Assembly: GCA_019671135.1 (NCBI GenBank)
Contig: JAHRHY010000009.1
Location: 2,170,001-2,234,000 of the forward strand
DNA from: Linnemannia hyalina
Lineage: Eukaryota > Mortierellomycota > Mortierellomycetes > Mortierellales > Mortierellaceae
DNA: 64,000 nucleotides
Reading direction: 5' to 3'
The position numbers and the translations under genes were made by a program. The notes under the pieces were generated by a model. It made no database searches. It saw only the letters and a program-made list of their open reading frames with translations, and was not told where the DNA came from. Shown piece by piece: positions 1 through 11,960 of this stretch (the first letter of the stretch is position 1; each line of letters starts with the position of its first letter).

Positions 1-1731
1 AACAACAATATTCTCGCTGTCGGGCTAGAACACTTTTCCGAGTCTTGCACGCGGTTGACCCGAGTCGACTTGCGCGGATGCCAAGGAATTTTGTCTGATG
101 GACTGACCTCCTTTTTGGGATCCCAGCCGCATCTGACACATGTTTGCTTGGCAGATACCCTTCTCCAGGACAGTGGTCTCCTCATCCTTGCCACGCCTGC
201 CAGAGCTTCTCAATTGCGGGTCCTGAACATCCGGAAATGTCGCCTGGTGAAAGCGCATGGTGTCGGTCAAGTGGTCAGGGCGTGCGCTAATCTTCGGGAA
301 CTCAACTTTTCACTCTGCCCCGCTGTCTGGATGGATGTTTTCGCGGGCACCTGGGCATGTCTTGGGCTTGTCCGACTGAACTTTGGAGGCATACATGGAC
401 GTGCCCCGATTCAGGGTAGTTCTGATGCGTATGTGTCTCGAGTTGTCCAGGAGGGAGAGCTGGAACAAATGTACGCCCAGCTCGGTCGACTTCACTTATT
501 ACAGGAGCTCACGTTGGTGCCGCTGCCATTTTACCTACGTCTTTTTGAGCTGGGTCGTACGTCGGTCGAGAATATGACGCGATTGGAACACATCTCGCTG
601 GTGGATGCTGAGTCTGGATTGGAGGATCGAGATATAATCTGGTTGGCGACGCGGCTGCCCAGTTTGAGGACCCTAGACCTGGACAAACGCATGATACGAC
701 GCAATTTGCTGCGGGATCTCGGGGACATTAACCGGTCGCTGAAGATCAATCTTCTCTACTCGCGGGATCTCTATGGCGACCGGAACCCCGACTTGGAGGC
801 CACCGATGCGGAGCACTACGATACGGCGGACAGAGATGATTCCGGTTCCGATTCTGATTCAGACTCTAATTCAGACCCTGATTCAGACTCTGTTTCAGAC
901 TCTGATTTAGACTCTGATTCACACTCTGATCCCGAAGGAGACAACATCCATTATTTCAGTACCGGTGGCGACGACAACGACGAAGACGACAACGACGACC
1001 CTTACTACAGTCCTGGCGAGGAGCCCTACCGACCAGCACACCTTGATCTTTCCGATTCCGATTCTGACGACGACGACGACGACGACGCCAACATTTTTCC
1101 TTATGCGATCCCATCCAGCGACAGCGACGACTATGATTCCTACGACGGCTATCATGAAGGCGATAGCGATGGCGATTTCTTCTGGCACTATCACACCTTT
1201 TACGACCCTACTTCGAATACACTTATGCCTTTCCCGTACCACATGGACCCTCAGGACGACTCCGATGAGGGGTCGGAGGAGGATTCGTCGGAAGATAACA
1301 ATACAGGATCGGACGGTTCGGGCAACGGCACCAGCTCTGGCAGTGAGGACAGTGGAAGAGGCAGTCAGTCGGAGCAGTCGTCCGTGGCAGAGTCTGATAC
1401 TGAGGAGGACAATTCAGGATCGAATGATTCGGGTGACGGCACCAGTTCTGGCGATGAGGATAGTGGCAAAGGCAGTCAGTCTGAGCAGTCGTCCGAGGCA
1501 GAGTCCGATACCGAGGGGGATGGCATAGTGTATGAATCGGGTGCCTCTTCCGAAGTTGGCAGCGTTGGTAATATCAGCGATGACGATCGAAGCCAGAATG
1601 GAGGCGAGCACAGTGACGAGTTTTCTTCTGGCGATGATGATGGTTCCGAAGATGCTTCATCTGCGGGGGACGACAAAATTGAGCAGGAAGACAACAAGGA
1701 CGAGGAGGACGAGGAAGAAGTAATACAGTGA
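1..1731 (+). CDS. LRR protein with long acidic Ser/Asp tail, 5' partial
   Basis: The frame is open from base 1, so the true start lies outside the window. The first 250 or so residues carry irregular leucine-rich repeats of the F-box/RNI type (for example LTHVCLADTLLQDSGLLILA, then LRELNFSLCPAVW and LRTLDLDKRM). The rest, from about base 780, is an extremely acidic, serine-rich, probably disordered tail: an SD-dipeptide run at about 840-945, a poly-Asp run near 1068-1086, and two copies of a 37-residue unit. LRR proteins of this kind often act as substrate receptors of SCF ubiquitin ligases, but no F-box is visible in this part. The frame ends at TGA 1729-1731, while a second acidic frame continues to 1930 one base out of phase, so the stop may be a frameshift or a missed short intron. 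The LRR call is safe; the function is not known. Confidence 0.75.
   Translation, partial: NNNILAVGLEHFSESCTRLTRVDLRGCQGILSDGLTSFLGSQPHLTHVCLADTLLQDSGLLILATPARASQLRVLNIRKCRLVKAHGVGQVVRACANLRELNFSLCPAVWMDVFAGTWACLGLVRLNFGGIHGRAPIQGSSDAYVSRVVQEGELEQMYAQLGRLHLLQELTLVPLPFYLRLFELGRTSVENMTRLEHISLVDAESGLEDRDIIWLATRLPSLRTLDLDKRMIRRNLLRDLGDINRSLKINLLYSRDLYGDRNPDLEATDAEHYDTADRDDSGSDSDSDSNSDPDSDSVSDSDLDSDSHSDPEGDNIHYFSTGGDDNDEDDNDDPYYSPGEEPYRPAHLDLSDSDSDDDDDDDANIFPYAIPSSDSDDYDSYDGYHEGDSDGDFFWHYHTFYDPTSNTLMPFPYHMDPQDDSDEGSEEDSSEDNNTGSDGSGNGTSSGSEDSGRGSQSEQSSVAESDTEEDNSGSNDSGDGTSSGDEDSGKGSQSEQSSEAESDTEGDGIVYESGASSEVGSVGNISDDDRSQNGGEHSDEFSSGDDDGSEDASSAGDDKIEQEDNKDEEDEEEVIQ
1300..1521 (+). repeat. In-frame tandem duplication, 2 x 111 bp
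   Basis: Two adjacent 111-bp units (1300-1410 and 1411-1521) encode near-identical 37-residue segments. Both contain GTSSG, a GSQSEQSS core and AESDTE. Differences are mostly single bases, so the duplication is fairly recent and preserves the frame. Confidence 0.85.
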
Positions 1732-1930
1732 CGAGCAGGACGTGGATGGAGATGAATCATACTCGGACGACCATTACGACGGGGATGACGGCAGTGGATG
1801 CGATGCGTGCGATGTGGACGTGGGACACAACGACAAGTATAGTGGTTACGAGGATTGCGGGGACGATTACGACGACGATGCTGACCCTAACGATGTTAAC
1901 GGCGGAGGATACAATTCGAACGACTACTAG
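1732..1930 (+). other. Out-of-phase continuation of the acidic tail
   Basis: Immediately after the TGA at 1729-1731, the +2 frame reads DEQDVDGDESYSDDHYDGDD and stays acidic and Gly/Tyr/Asp-rich to a TAG at 1928-1930. Its composition matches the tail of the upstream LRR protein. One base gained or lost near 1721-1730 would join them. No credible GT-AG intron of normal size spans the junction. Confidence 0.5.
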
Positions 1931-2072
1931 AAAGCTTCATCTCTTCAAGAATTTAATCCGCATCATTTTCCTTCTTCGGGTGCTTGACAGGAATTAAAAA
2001 AAAATTATGTCAAAAAAACAAGGATAAGATGAATGTGCGATGGGGCTGTTATTGGATAATGAGGATGTCCTT

Positions 2073-5000
2073 CTATTTCTGTTTGTCTCCAAGGATACAG
2101 TGGCTCGATTGCTGGTCTAACAAGTAGCGGAGAGCCACATCCTTGATATCTGCGCTCGTCACCTTGAGCAACTGCTCGCGGCGGCTATTGTTTTCAAGAA
2201 TTGGTGTGGTTGAAGCAAGTTAGTTGGTATGTTGCCGCGATAGAAGGAACGTTCTAGCAAAGTCAACACATTTCAACCAATACAAAGTCGAAAGAAAGAT
2301 AAGACTTACGTTTGGCGCATCTCGTCGGTGATACCTTCAGTGAACACAACCATACCCTCCTCAGCCGCACTGACGGGAGCATCCATACGCTGGAAGATCG
2401 ACAACTTGGCCTCTGCCAACTCCTGTTCTGTGAATTCCGAGCGGTCGAGGACCCAACGAACAGAGTCTTCGTATGTCGAAAGAGTCTTTTGAGGGCTGGG
2501 GTCGCGGTAGGAGTAGAAAGAGAAGAGACCGCCGGTGGGGGCATATCCTGCTCCACCACCGTAAGCGCCGTTCTTTTCGCGGATCTCTCTGTGCAAGTAC
2601 AGGTTTGACATCAGTGACGCCAGGATCTACATTCAAGAACACCATTGGGTTTGAGAATGCGGTTAGAATACAAGTGTCTTCAAAGTGTCGGTCTTGATCG
2701 TCTGGACGAGGATAGCTGTATGGGACATACCTGGAGCTTGGCGCCATCCTCGTGGGTGTATGGGACGCCGCGGAGACACTTGGAGGTGAAGTTAATGCCG
2801 TAAGGGAGTTCGAAGAACGAGTTCTCGAACGAAGGCGTGAAAGCCGTCTACGGGGGGAACAAGAGCCATAATTAAAATCCAACCATCAAAGTCATGAAGC
2901 AATGTCAGGTCCGTGCATAATTGAGAGTTGGCCTTCCAACAGTGCAAAACTTAAAAAGTACCTGGGCAATGGCATCGGCGGGTGTGACATCCAAGCGAGA
3001 AATAAACTGCTGGACGACCTTCTCGTTGCTCGACATCTGGTCGTCTCCACAGGTGAGCGCAAGTCTTAGACTCGATCTCTTGATCGCCAAGGCGGCAATC
3101 TCCTTCAACCGCTGCGAGACCTCGGACAAATCCTCCTTTTGCGAAAGCACATTCATGAACTGTACTTGAGACATGCCTCCATACAACTCCGATGCCTGAC
3201 CAGCAGGGGTCAAATGTGAGCCAGCATTAGTCCTGGCAAAGACATGTCCCGAGTCAGCGACAGAGTTTGACAATGCCGATGCGTTTCCTTGAATGAGAGT
3301 GCGGAGCTTGTCGACGTTATCAAAGTTAGTCTCACGGACGAGGGAGCCCAAAAGGTCGTACATGCGGTCCTGGTTGCGGTCCAAGCAGTATGAGCTAAAG
3401 GAGACTCCCTCCTCGGTTCTGTCGATCGATGAGTGGCTGGTGGAGAGGAAGGGTGAAACGCGGATCCCGCCGGTGTACAAGCGGATCTCGTCGTCGATCT
3501 CGCTCATCGCACGATTCTGCGTTCCCAATGACGTCAACGACTATTTCCATGATTATATGCAACAGAGACGAAGTAAGTTAGAAAATGAATGTCGGAAATG
3601 TACACTGGGCCGGTTCTTGAAAAATTCATAAGACAGATAACTTACGTCGGTGAAGAGGGGGAGGTACTGCTTCTGTTCGGGGGTCAATCCTGGAATGACG
3701 CTGATACCCCGGAAGTACGTGATTCCATTTGTCGAAGTAGGTCGCCACTGAACAGGAACACTGCCGACCGCGCTATGCTCCAACGAAAAGGTCTTTGCCT
3801 TCTTGGAGATATCGTCCACCTTCAATGTAGGGAGGCAAGAGACATCCTCGACCTTCTCCTGGTTCTTCAACAGTGCCTGTCCCTGCTGATAGATCGCCTC
3901 TTTGTCGGCGTTAGTCAGGACGCTGGTCTTGCCCATGAGACGTGTCGTCTCATTTGCTGCGACCTCAGCGCCATAGTCGGGGCTGGGGGTCATGGTAAAG
4001 ACAAGTTTGTGGGGGTTGTTGAGCAGGTATTTCGAGATCAAGTTCTGGAAGAAGGGTCCTGCCGCAATCTCTGTCTTCAAGCGCTCAATGTTCTATTTCA
4101 TGTCGAAGGAGGGGGATCAGGAATTAGAAGTCTGACGAGCACATCACAGCTTGGAAGTGAAGGATCAAACATCCTTGCGGTTCATACCTTGTTGAGTTCC
4201 AAGAGGTCAACGGGGTTGCAGCCGTTGAACCATCCTGATGACAATCCCTGCATTAAACTCATTCCGAAAAACGAAGTTTTCTATATAATCAAATAAAAAA
4301 GATGTCAGTTCATAGCCACGTCTTTTAAAACTGTCCCATAATACGACACACACAAATCCACCGAGCAAAACTTATTCTTACATGCTTCTGTCCAAGTTCC
4401 ATCTGATGGACAATAGCTTCGATACGCTTGGGATCCACACCCTCCTGCTGAACCTTCTTGAGAACGTTGGTGATGGTTTCCTCGACCTTGGCAATATCCT
4501 CAGTTTTCATTCCCTGAACTCCAATGGCGAGGGAGCTGACCATGGTCGAGCTGTCGTATCCAGTGTTGGCCGAGTATTCTGATCCCAAGTTGGACTCGAT
4601 TAATGCCTGGTACATGGGCGAGGCATGTCCATCTGTCAGCAAATCTGAGAGGATCCTCAGCCCGAATCCTTCGAATGTGTCCTAATGAGACAAGATCGAA
4701 TTATGGTTAGACATGATTGTACGATTGTGGATCGTGTACAGGTTCCGTGAATAGCAATGTGCAGTTTGTCTACTTACGGTGGCCTTGTTGGTCAAGAAGG
4801 AGACAGACATCTTGGTCTGCTTGTCAGCCGAGGACACTAGTACCGAGGAAGCAGTAGGCAGCATGTAAGTATCCATTCTTGAAAGGCGAAGTGTTCATGC
4901 GATAGTTGAATTATCTCCCACGACTCGACAAACATGCTTACTGGGGTCGATGGGGCAGGTCAAGGCGACACGGCGAGGGCTCTCAAAGGGCTTGACTATT

Positions 5001-6282
5001 TTCTCCGCTGAGGGAGGGGTGATGGGTGAGAACTCCTGAAGCTTCGAATTGATGGTCTCCAATGACTCCTCCAAGGGGAAGTTGCCGTAGGTATAGAACC
5101 TGGCATTGCTGGGGTGGTAGTGTGTCTTGTGGAAGTGAACTAATTCGGCGTGAGTCAAGTCGGTAATGTTGGCGGGGTCTCCTCCGCTGTTGTGGGCATA
5201 GGTAGTTCCTGGGAACATATACTGCTGCATCTTTGAGTAGAAGAGGTATCCTGCGTCAGCCATCTGACCCTTCATCTCGTTGTAGACGATTCCCTTGAAC
5301 ACAATCGGCGATTCCTTGTCTATATGTTTAAAACCAAATCAAAGTTGTCAGTATGTTCCTAGGTGTCCGGTTGTACGTTGTAAGAGTGTCGATTCATAGG
5401 TGACGGTATCATACCACTGGGGTTTTCGTGCTCCAGCCTCCAGCCCTCCTGCTTAAAGTCGAGCTCACGAAGGTGAGGAAAGAACGCTGCATCCATGTAA
5501 ACATTCCTCAAGTTCTTGTAGTCAACGGGGTTGGTGGTCGAGAATGGATACAATGTATAATCGCTTGCTATAATGTTGAAGGCAATTATGCCAGTGTTAA
5601 TTCATTTTTTCAAGGCAACATTAAAGGCGTACATACAACAAAAGGGTATTGCTCGCACCTGTGTATGCGTTCATGAAAGTGGCCATGCTGCGGTTCAGCA
5701 TCTTGAAGAATGGGTCTCTGACGGGGTATGACCGACTTCCGCAGAGGGTTGTGTGTTCCAGGATATGAGGCACACCTGCACTGTTTTCAGGAGGAGTAGC
5801 AAATCCGACGCCAAACACATTGTTAGAATCATCGCGTGCAATGTGAAGATGTTCTGCTCCTGTTTTGTCGTGCTTCAGTCTAATTGCATCCAGCTCTAGC
5901 TCCTTGATATGGCGAGACTATAGAAGTATAATGTCAATGCGGATAAGAGTGTGAGTTGTTTGTAGAGAGGGTGAAAGAGAAAAAGGCGCATGGTGGTTGC
6001 GACTACCATACCTCGACGACGGTGTATCCATGAACGGACTTGCCAGGCTTCCAAGAATCTAGAATATTCACCGATCAAGGATTGCAGTTGAACCATTGTT
6101 AATGCTCAGGGTGTTTACAGCTTTGCCCTGAGGAAACACCGCAACGTTCCGTTGACTGATGTCCTTCTTCTTCCCCTACCTGTGGTTGCGGTAGCGAGGA
6201 ATGCTCTTTGGCTGTGACGGAATGAGTGTGCGGAGTGTCCGAGAGAAGCCCTCTGGGCGGCTATCCTTGCGGCTGCGAGCAT
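2073..6282 (-). CDS. CYM1: Mitochondrial presequence protease (Cym1/PreP, M16C)
   Basis: This zinc metallopeptidase of the mitochondrial matrix degrades cleaved targeting presequences. I derive 13 exons: 6180-6282, 6012-6058, 5659-5917, 5415-5567, 4942-5319, 4778-4836, 4382-4681, 4188-4280, 3646-4092, 2962-3540, 2731-2847, 2310-2626 and 2073-2184. All introns are GT-AG and 91-125 nt, and the phases agree, giving 987 residues, the normal family length. Exon 1 encodes an Arg/Ala-rich mitochondrial leader ([17 protein letters not shown]). The inverted zinc motif HILEH is at residues 101-105, with His101, Glu104 and His105. The family stretches [15 protein letters not shown] and [12 protein letters not shown] are intact. 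The start at 6282 is chosen because it gives the leader and splices in phase. It is divergent from the LENG1-like gene across 718 bp. Confidence 0.93.
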
Positions 6283-7000
6283 TTGTGCTTAGAATGAATG
6301 AGCGCGAGTGTACCGATGAGGTCGGTGAGGATGGGTTGAATGTAAAGAAGGAGGAAGGAAAGAAGGGGAAGTGCGAGATGTCGGGTGCTTCGCAGATCAA
6401 CCTTTCTGAAGGGGAAGGAAACTCGTTTTTTCCTTTCTTGGACGCAGTCACGATAGGACAGAAGGACAGAACGGACAGAGCGCCCGCTTCCAGGCACACG
6501 GGCCCGCCCGCTAGTTGTTACACTCTAGCAGGAGGTCATTCCTGGTGCCCAGCCTTTCTCTGTTCACCGAGCAGCGTGCAAGGGATGGCAATCTGATAAC
6601 TCTTGTCATATCGTCACATCGTCATGAACAGGGAAGACGCAGCCTTTGTGACCCTGATGAAGCAGTCGATTTGGATTTGGTGGCAACGAATTTCGCTGTG
6701 TTCTCAGTTCTCCGTACTTTGCGCGTGAAGAAAAGACATGGCGTGGCACTTTGTTTTCTGAGGGGGTTAATCATATCTACTGATGAGGGCGCAGTCCTTT
6801 GAACACGAGCATGGATCAGCTTTGATATGCCCATCCGTATCAACACTGATCAATGGCCCTGCATCAGCCTCCCTTGCCGCAAAACGTATTTTATTTTAAT
6901 TTTTCTTCCTTCCTCTGCTTTCTTTCTTCCTCTCTCTCTTTTCTTCAGCCACACCAAAAGAACGACAGAAGGCAGGCACAGCAGGAAAGGACAGCGACTG
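6283..7000. promoter_or_regulatory. Divergent intergenic region CYM1 / LENG1-like
   Basis: This 718-bp stretch separates two outward-reading genes and must hold both promoters. The half near the + gene has a pyrimidine-rich stretch (about 6895-6950), typical of leaders here. No TATA box stands out. Open frames across it on both strands look non-coding. Confidence 0.5.
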
Positions 7001-8832
7001 ATGAACATCCTCCAGCACAAGAGGTACCCGACACGCCCACCACAGCTGCACATGGTCCAATTACAAAAAATAGCAATCTAACATTCACCTCTTCAAATGT
7101 GTCATGCATCTCAACTCTATTGACACTATTTCGTTTTTATTTGCTTCTCATTCATAGTTGGCATGTCTATAGCCAAAAGAACCAGGACCGAGTCAAGAGA
7201 GACGAGGCCAAGGCTGAAGCTGAGGAGAAGCAAACCCAGGAACGAGCCATCGCTGCAGTACGTTAAACGCCTCTCGCAACAGTATTGCAGTAGGCTCCAT
7301 ATATAATGCTTCGACCTTGCCCGGATGATGGCTAACGATAGTTCATTACCTCCAACAATAGGATCGGGAGCATCGATTGGTGGTACTGAGGCAAAGGGCG
7401 GCGAGACGATACACTAATGAACCTGTACCAGGCGAACAGGAGGAAGATGATGACACGATACCAGGGCCATTAGCACCAATACCCAACGATACAGTAGCCG
7501 TAACCAAGATAAAGTCCAAAGGAGAGCATGTCAACTTTTGGGCCGATCTGGAAAAGCAGGTTCGGACCAGCGCGCCTCGCAGACAGTTGCTTCTTACTGT
7601 TACAACAAGGCAATGACTATCCAGGACACGCCATTGACGCGCTCTACGTTCGTACTCTTATTTGGTCATATACAATAGGACACTACCAGCAAGAAAGGCA
7701 ACCCAGAATACGAGGCAGAGGTCAAGGCAAAGGAAAAAAAGTGGGAACGCACCATCGCTATGCATCTGGATTCTGCTGTCAAAGGTAAGAATTCAAATGC
7801 CTTGATTTTTTTTTGTTACTATTGGTTTTTCGAATGAATTTGCAATTAATTATCTACATCGTTCTTGTTCCTCGCGTAGGTCCAACCCCTTGGTATACAA
7901 CTCCGCAGGCCGGGTCAATGACTACATCCAGAAACAAGTACGTCCTTCAAACAACCCTCCTCCAGGAAACGCCGTTTGCTCCATTGAGACGGACTTATTC
8001 TAAGCTCTGACCTTTCTCTTTGACTTTTTGTGTCATTTAGGAACGATGACCACGACTTTGTAAAAGTCCGAGAGGACCCATTACAGAATATGAGGTCTAT
8101 GCTGGATAAGCGAAAGGTTGCACAGGAAGCAAAAGGCGAGCGAGAGAGGAGCAGGTCGCCCTCATCACGGAAGCATATACGGACATCAAGACAGTCTCAG
8201 CCAGCCATCAATGATACTCCAGTACGTTTAATTCTCATGGGTCCTATGACTTCATAGCTTTTTATTTCAATGTTGAAAAGCCAACACCTTTGTTCCGCAT
8301 TCGTTCTGACTAATAGGAGTCTAACACGTTGGCAAAGCTGAGGATGGAACGACTACTCAGAGAGCAGGCGGAGAAGACAAAGGCGATGGCGCTCCTAAAC
8401 CCAGACTACATTGATCCTACCGTGCACCACCAGCCTGCAGGACGATACAACCAACAGTTTAACCCCCAGGCGACCACCCACGCACAGTCCACGTTTCGTT
8501 CACACCGCGGGGACAAAGATGGACAGAATGACCATCGGAGGGAGTCTCGGGTCTCAAGAAGTCCTGAAGATCGAGGAAGCCACGAGAACCGATACAGGAG
8601 TCACCGCGATGACCGACACCGAAGAGATAGAGACTCAAGTAGCCGTGAGGAAGATCGATACAGAATTGGCCATGAAGACAAGCATCGGAGAAGCAGAGGC
8701 TCAAGCAACCATGAGAACCGGGGTGGTTATAACGAGGATCGGCACACAAGAAGCGAGGGTAGTCGTAGGCGGGACCGGGACCGGGACCGGGACCAAATTC
8801 TTGGCGGGCCATCAAGAAGCCACCACCAATAG
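7001..8832 (+). CDS. LENG1-like / CIR_N-domain nuclear protein
   Basis: Seven exons fit: 7001-7023, 7158-7257, 7362-7559, 7679-7784, 7880-7937, 8041-8221 and 8317-8832, giving 393 residues. The tiny first exon encodes MNILQHK and splices within a Ser codon to give KSWHV (residues 7-11), the hallmark of the CIR_N domain, followed by the charged QDRVKRDEAKAEAEEK helix. Downstream is HVNFWADLE, then NPEYEAE, as in vertebrate LENG1 proteins, and a helix LRMERLLREQAEKTKAMALL. The C-terminus is Arg/Asp/Ser-rich with a short RDRDRD run, as in spliceosome-associated factors. A nuclear RNA-processing role is inferred from the family only. Joining exons 3 and 4 uses donor GTTCGG, the weakest junction. 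The alternative would need a 27-nt intron. Confidence 0.78.
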
Positions 8833-8927
8833 CCATAACAGGTGGGGCCAACATTAATGCACAAAACAGCGCTCTCGATTCAAATTAAAAGAATGAAGTT
8901 TATTCTTGAAATATGCAATTGCTTTTA

Positions 8928-9720
8928 TTACCAGTCGAGCCCAGAATCAACGGGGCATGCGTTGAGGGTTTCGTCTGGGTGAGCGATACACTGTCCATTC
9001 TTGGCGAGGTCGAAGCCCCAGTAATGGACTCCACATCGAAGAGTGTTGTTGTCTCTCAGGACACCCTATTGGTATGGACATGAACACAAGTGGTTTGTTC
9101 AGTTAGGCGATTGGTGGCATGGCGCACAGGATCAAAATACAATCATGAAGAGGCCATTTTTATCTCTCCTTTAGCAAACTTTGTGTGCGAGCATTGGAAA
9201 AACAAGGGGGTTCTATTGCACAACAAATCGGAAAACTTACCCATTTCAACATGTCGGCATTGGCGTGGGGACAGTACCGGTCAAGGTCAAAGGTCTTGGA
9301 CGAGGTCTGGATACGAAGGCGTTTGGGTGAGTTGATGTGGATATAGAACCCAGGGCGGTGGGTACTCTTCAACCCCTGGGCCCGCAACTTTGCTTCCTCG
9401 GGGCTTAGATCTTCCTTGGGCTCCTCATCCGCGACAATTGTTGTAGCTGCAGTTTCAATGCTGGTGGTTGTGTTTGTGGTGGAGGAGCGACTAGTGACGG
9501 TGAGGGTGGAGAAAGAGTCGGTAACAGAGGCGGTATCATCGGGGTTACCGGCTATTGTTGCTGTTGTCTTTGTCGCCTGTGGGGTGAGTGAGGATGATGT
9601 GCTGGTATTGTTTGCTTGTTCTGTTGAGGTAGCTGTTGTTGTATCAGTTGCTCCTGTTGGTGCCGGAGAGGGGGAAGGAGAGCGAGAGTGAGTCTTGGAG
9701 TATGGCTCAATGTTGATCAT
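8928..9720 (-). CDS. Rieske [2Fe-2S] domain protein with disordered N-terminus
   Basis: Two exons (9241-9720 and 8928-9065, intron of 175 nt) encode 205 residues. The first 100 or so residues are Thr/Ser/Ala-rich and probably disordered. The C-terminal half carries a Rieske cluster site: C150-P-H152 and C171-G-V-H174, 18 residues apart, followed by WGFDL. These are the two-Cys/two-His ligands of a [2Fe-2S] centre. There is no oxygenase catalytic domain and no clear mitochondrial leader, so it is a stand-alone Rieske ferredoxin-like protein with unknown partner. The frame is open upstream to about 9975, but that part reads like a pyrimidine-rich leader, so I start at 9720. It is tail-to-tail with the LENG1-like gene, 95 bp away. 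Confidence 0.82.
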
Positions 9721-10379
9721 GCTGTTGTTGTTTTTTGGCTGTTGAGTGTAGGGTTGAAGAAGAGTATAATCGTAGAGGGTGACTGAAAGTGTGCAAGTGG
9801 ATGGGTTGGAGGCGGAATGCAATGCAAACGAAAAGAGAAGTTGATCGAAAAAGTTGATGAGGCGGAAGGAAGATGAGAGAAAAGAGACTGAGAAGGGAAA
9901 AAAAGGCCGAAAAGGAGGGGCGAACTCGGTGTTATTACTGTTGCCAAGATGGCTTTGATGGCTCCAGCTGGCCAAAGAGAGTTGATCCCCCGCAAATGTA
10001 TCGGTCCTTTCAGGTACGATCCGCAGTGTACCTCATACTAAACAGGTGGGGCAAACAAACAAATTGTCCCACGGTCAATCCGCATTGACAACCGTGGGAG
10101 CTCTCTCTTTTCTACTTAGACTAATATTATCCTAGGGCTTAGGGCCTATGATTCGTGCATAGCCCATATGGACTACTCAAGGGAATGGCAAGTGGTGTGG
10201 ATTGACCAGATCGAGGATATCGCCATACAAGACGTTAGAGCCTTCTGTAATTCTCTTCCCCACTCGCAATACCTCTTTTTCGGCTTTGGGATGGTGGAGT
10301 GACCGACTGTCCGCTTGTGACAATATTGGTGCTTAAACTAACAAAAAAAAACATCAGCCAAGTGTTATGTATACTCTCT

Positions 10380-10411
10380 CCTCATTGTGGTTACCCCTCA
10401 TTGTGGTTACC
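10380..10411. repeat. Perfect 16-bp tandem duplication
   Basis: The 16-mer cctcattgtggttacc occurs twice head to tail (10380-10395 and 10396-10411) with no mismatch. Confidence 0.9.
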
Positions 10412-10458
10412 CATACCCGCCGGTCGATAAAGTGAGGTTCCGAAAGAGGAAACACGAT

Positions 10459-10521
10459 GGTAGGTAGGTGGTAGGTAGGTGGTAGCGGGGAGGGGGAGGG
10501 GGGTTGTTGTTGTTGTTGTTG
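10459..10521. repeat. GGTAGGT-type minisatellite and (GTT)n microsatellite
   Basis: Positions 10459-10485 repeat a ggtaggtaggt unit. After a G-rich spacer, (gtt)6 follows at about 10503-10521. These are simple sequence repeats in the long gap. Confidence 0.8.
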
Positions 10522-11531
10522 TCCAGCCATTCTGTGTATCCTCGTTCACCAGTCGTTAAGTAATGTTGTTGAGGGCACGGGAGGGGTCAAGTCGACGGTA
10601 GACATGCATCAGCACACCCTGTAGACATCCCGTCTCTCCGTCTGTCCTTTCTAATGACAAGTCGAGACTACGTGTTTGTGCAAAAAAAAAAAAGATGAAC
10701 GCGGAGGACGAGGGTATGGTCAAGACGGGAGAGAGGAGGAGGAGGAAGAAGAGGAGGTCCCTAGGCGTTTAATCAGTTTATGTTTATTAGTCTGAGATAA
10801 CTGATCCCTCACTCTACCAACTTTGTTACTTTCTCCCGCATACCAAGGTCACACTCCCCGTTTTATTACGAGTACCGGGGTTCCTGATGTCTCAATGGCG
10901 GTGACGATAGCCTGCAAAAGCATGCATATGTTGTCTGCTGTACTCAATGAAGCAAGGGATCGACATGTCTGCTTGAGGAGTGACGATGGTCAGGAAGGGA
11001 AAGCTATAACACGCTCTGTTATTTTATTTCCCTCTGTCATTTTCACGGATACCAGAAGCGTTTTACTTTTTATACTCGATTGGTCGCTGTCGTGTAATTC
11101 TTCGTCAGTATGACCAGAATGTGAGAGTAATGCTGGACTTTCTCCTCTTTGAATGCGTCTACCAATTATCTAGGAATGGGGTCAAGGAGATCAAATGCGA
11201 ATGAGGGATAGGTATCTCAGGGGATGCTAATTATGAAGGCGTGACTTGAACACGCGCATTGTACACAGCCAGCCGAATTAAGCATATCCATAGTAGACCC
11301 ATGTAAATAAACACTGGTTGGTGTGCGGAGGATTGATGTCGTCGTATGATGGTTACTAAGGACGAGAAGAACGAAGACAAGGGTGTTGATGCCTTGATAA
11401 GCAAATTTGTATCTGGTAGCGTGGGATATATTTTTTCTAAGCTATTACCTAGCGGCAGGATACTCTAGACTTTGCGTTCTGAATACCGAACGTCTTGAAT
11501 GATCCTGATGACGACTAGGGTTAAGTGTCCC

Positions 11532-11558
11532 TGTGGCAGATGTGGCAGATGTGGCAGA
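11532..11558. repeat. 9-bp tandem repeat x3
   Basis: The unit tgtggcaga is repeated three times without mismatch. Confidence 0.85.
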
Positions 11559-11914
11559 TGTACCACACAAGGGCATGTTCAGTAAAGTGACTGTTGGCCA
11601 GATGCAGACGGAGAGCCAGCCGCGGCTCGCTCGCGTTGTTTCTCCTCTTTGTGCGACGGACTCTTTTAGGATTAGAGTTTTTTCATCTTTTGATTTCCAG
11701 CTCCGAGCCGCCAACCGCACGAGCCGAGCGGTGCAATATATGTATGGAAGGGAGGAACCCTCAAGCAACAAATATTCGTTTTAAGAAAGACATTGAGGAT
11801 GGTTCATGGGTACGGTTGATCTGTGTGCCGTCGACATCGATTGGATTGTGAAGTAGCCGATGGGGATGATGCCACGAGGATGCAGAGAACAGCCAGAAAG
11901 AAGGGGGATTGGGT

Positions 11915-11960
11915 TGATCAATTCGAGAGTGATCAATTCGAGGTGATCAATTCAAGAGTG
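11915..11960. repeat. Imperfect gatcaattc repeat x3
   Basis: The string gatcaattcgag and its variant gatcaattcaag recur three times, 14-17 bp apart. Each copy has the GATCAATTC core, so it could be a cluster of protein sites as well as a plain repeat. Confidence 0.6.

Noticed and set aside
6176..6499. Longer minus-strand frame as the CYM1 first exon
   Set aside because: The ATG at 6282 in another frame gives a mitochondrial leader that splices in phase with the peptidase; the longer frame does not.
7652..7678. 27-nt intron in the LENG1-like gene
   Set aside because: Removing 7560-7678 as one 119-nt intron also keeps frame and gives the expected family sequence, so the micro-intron is not needed.
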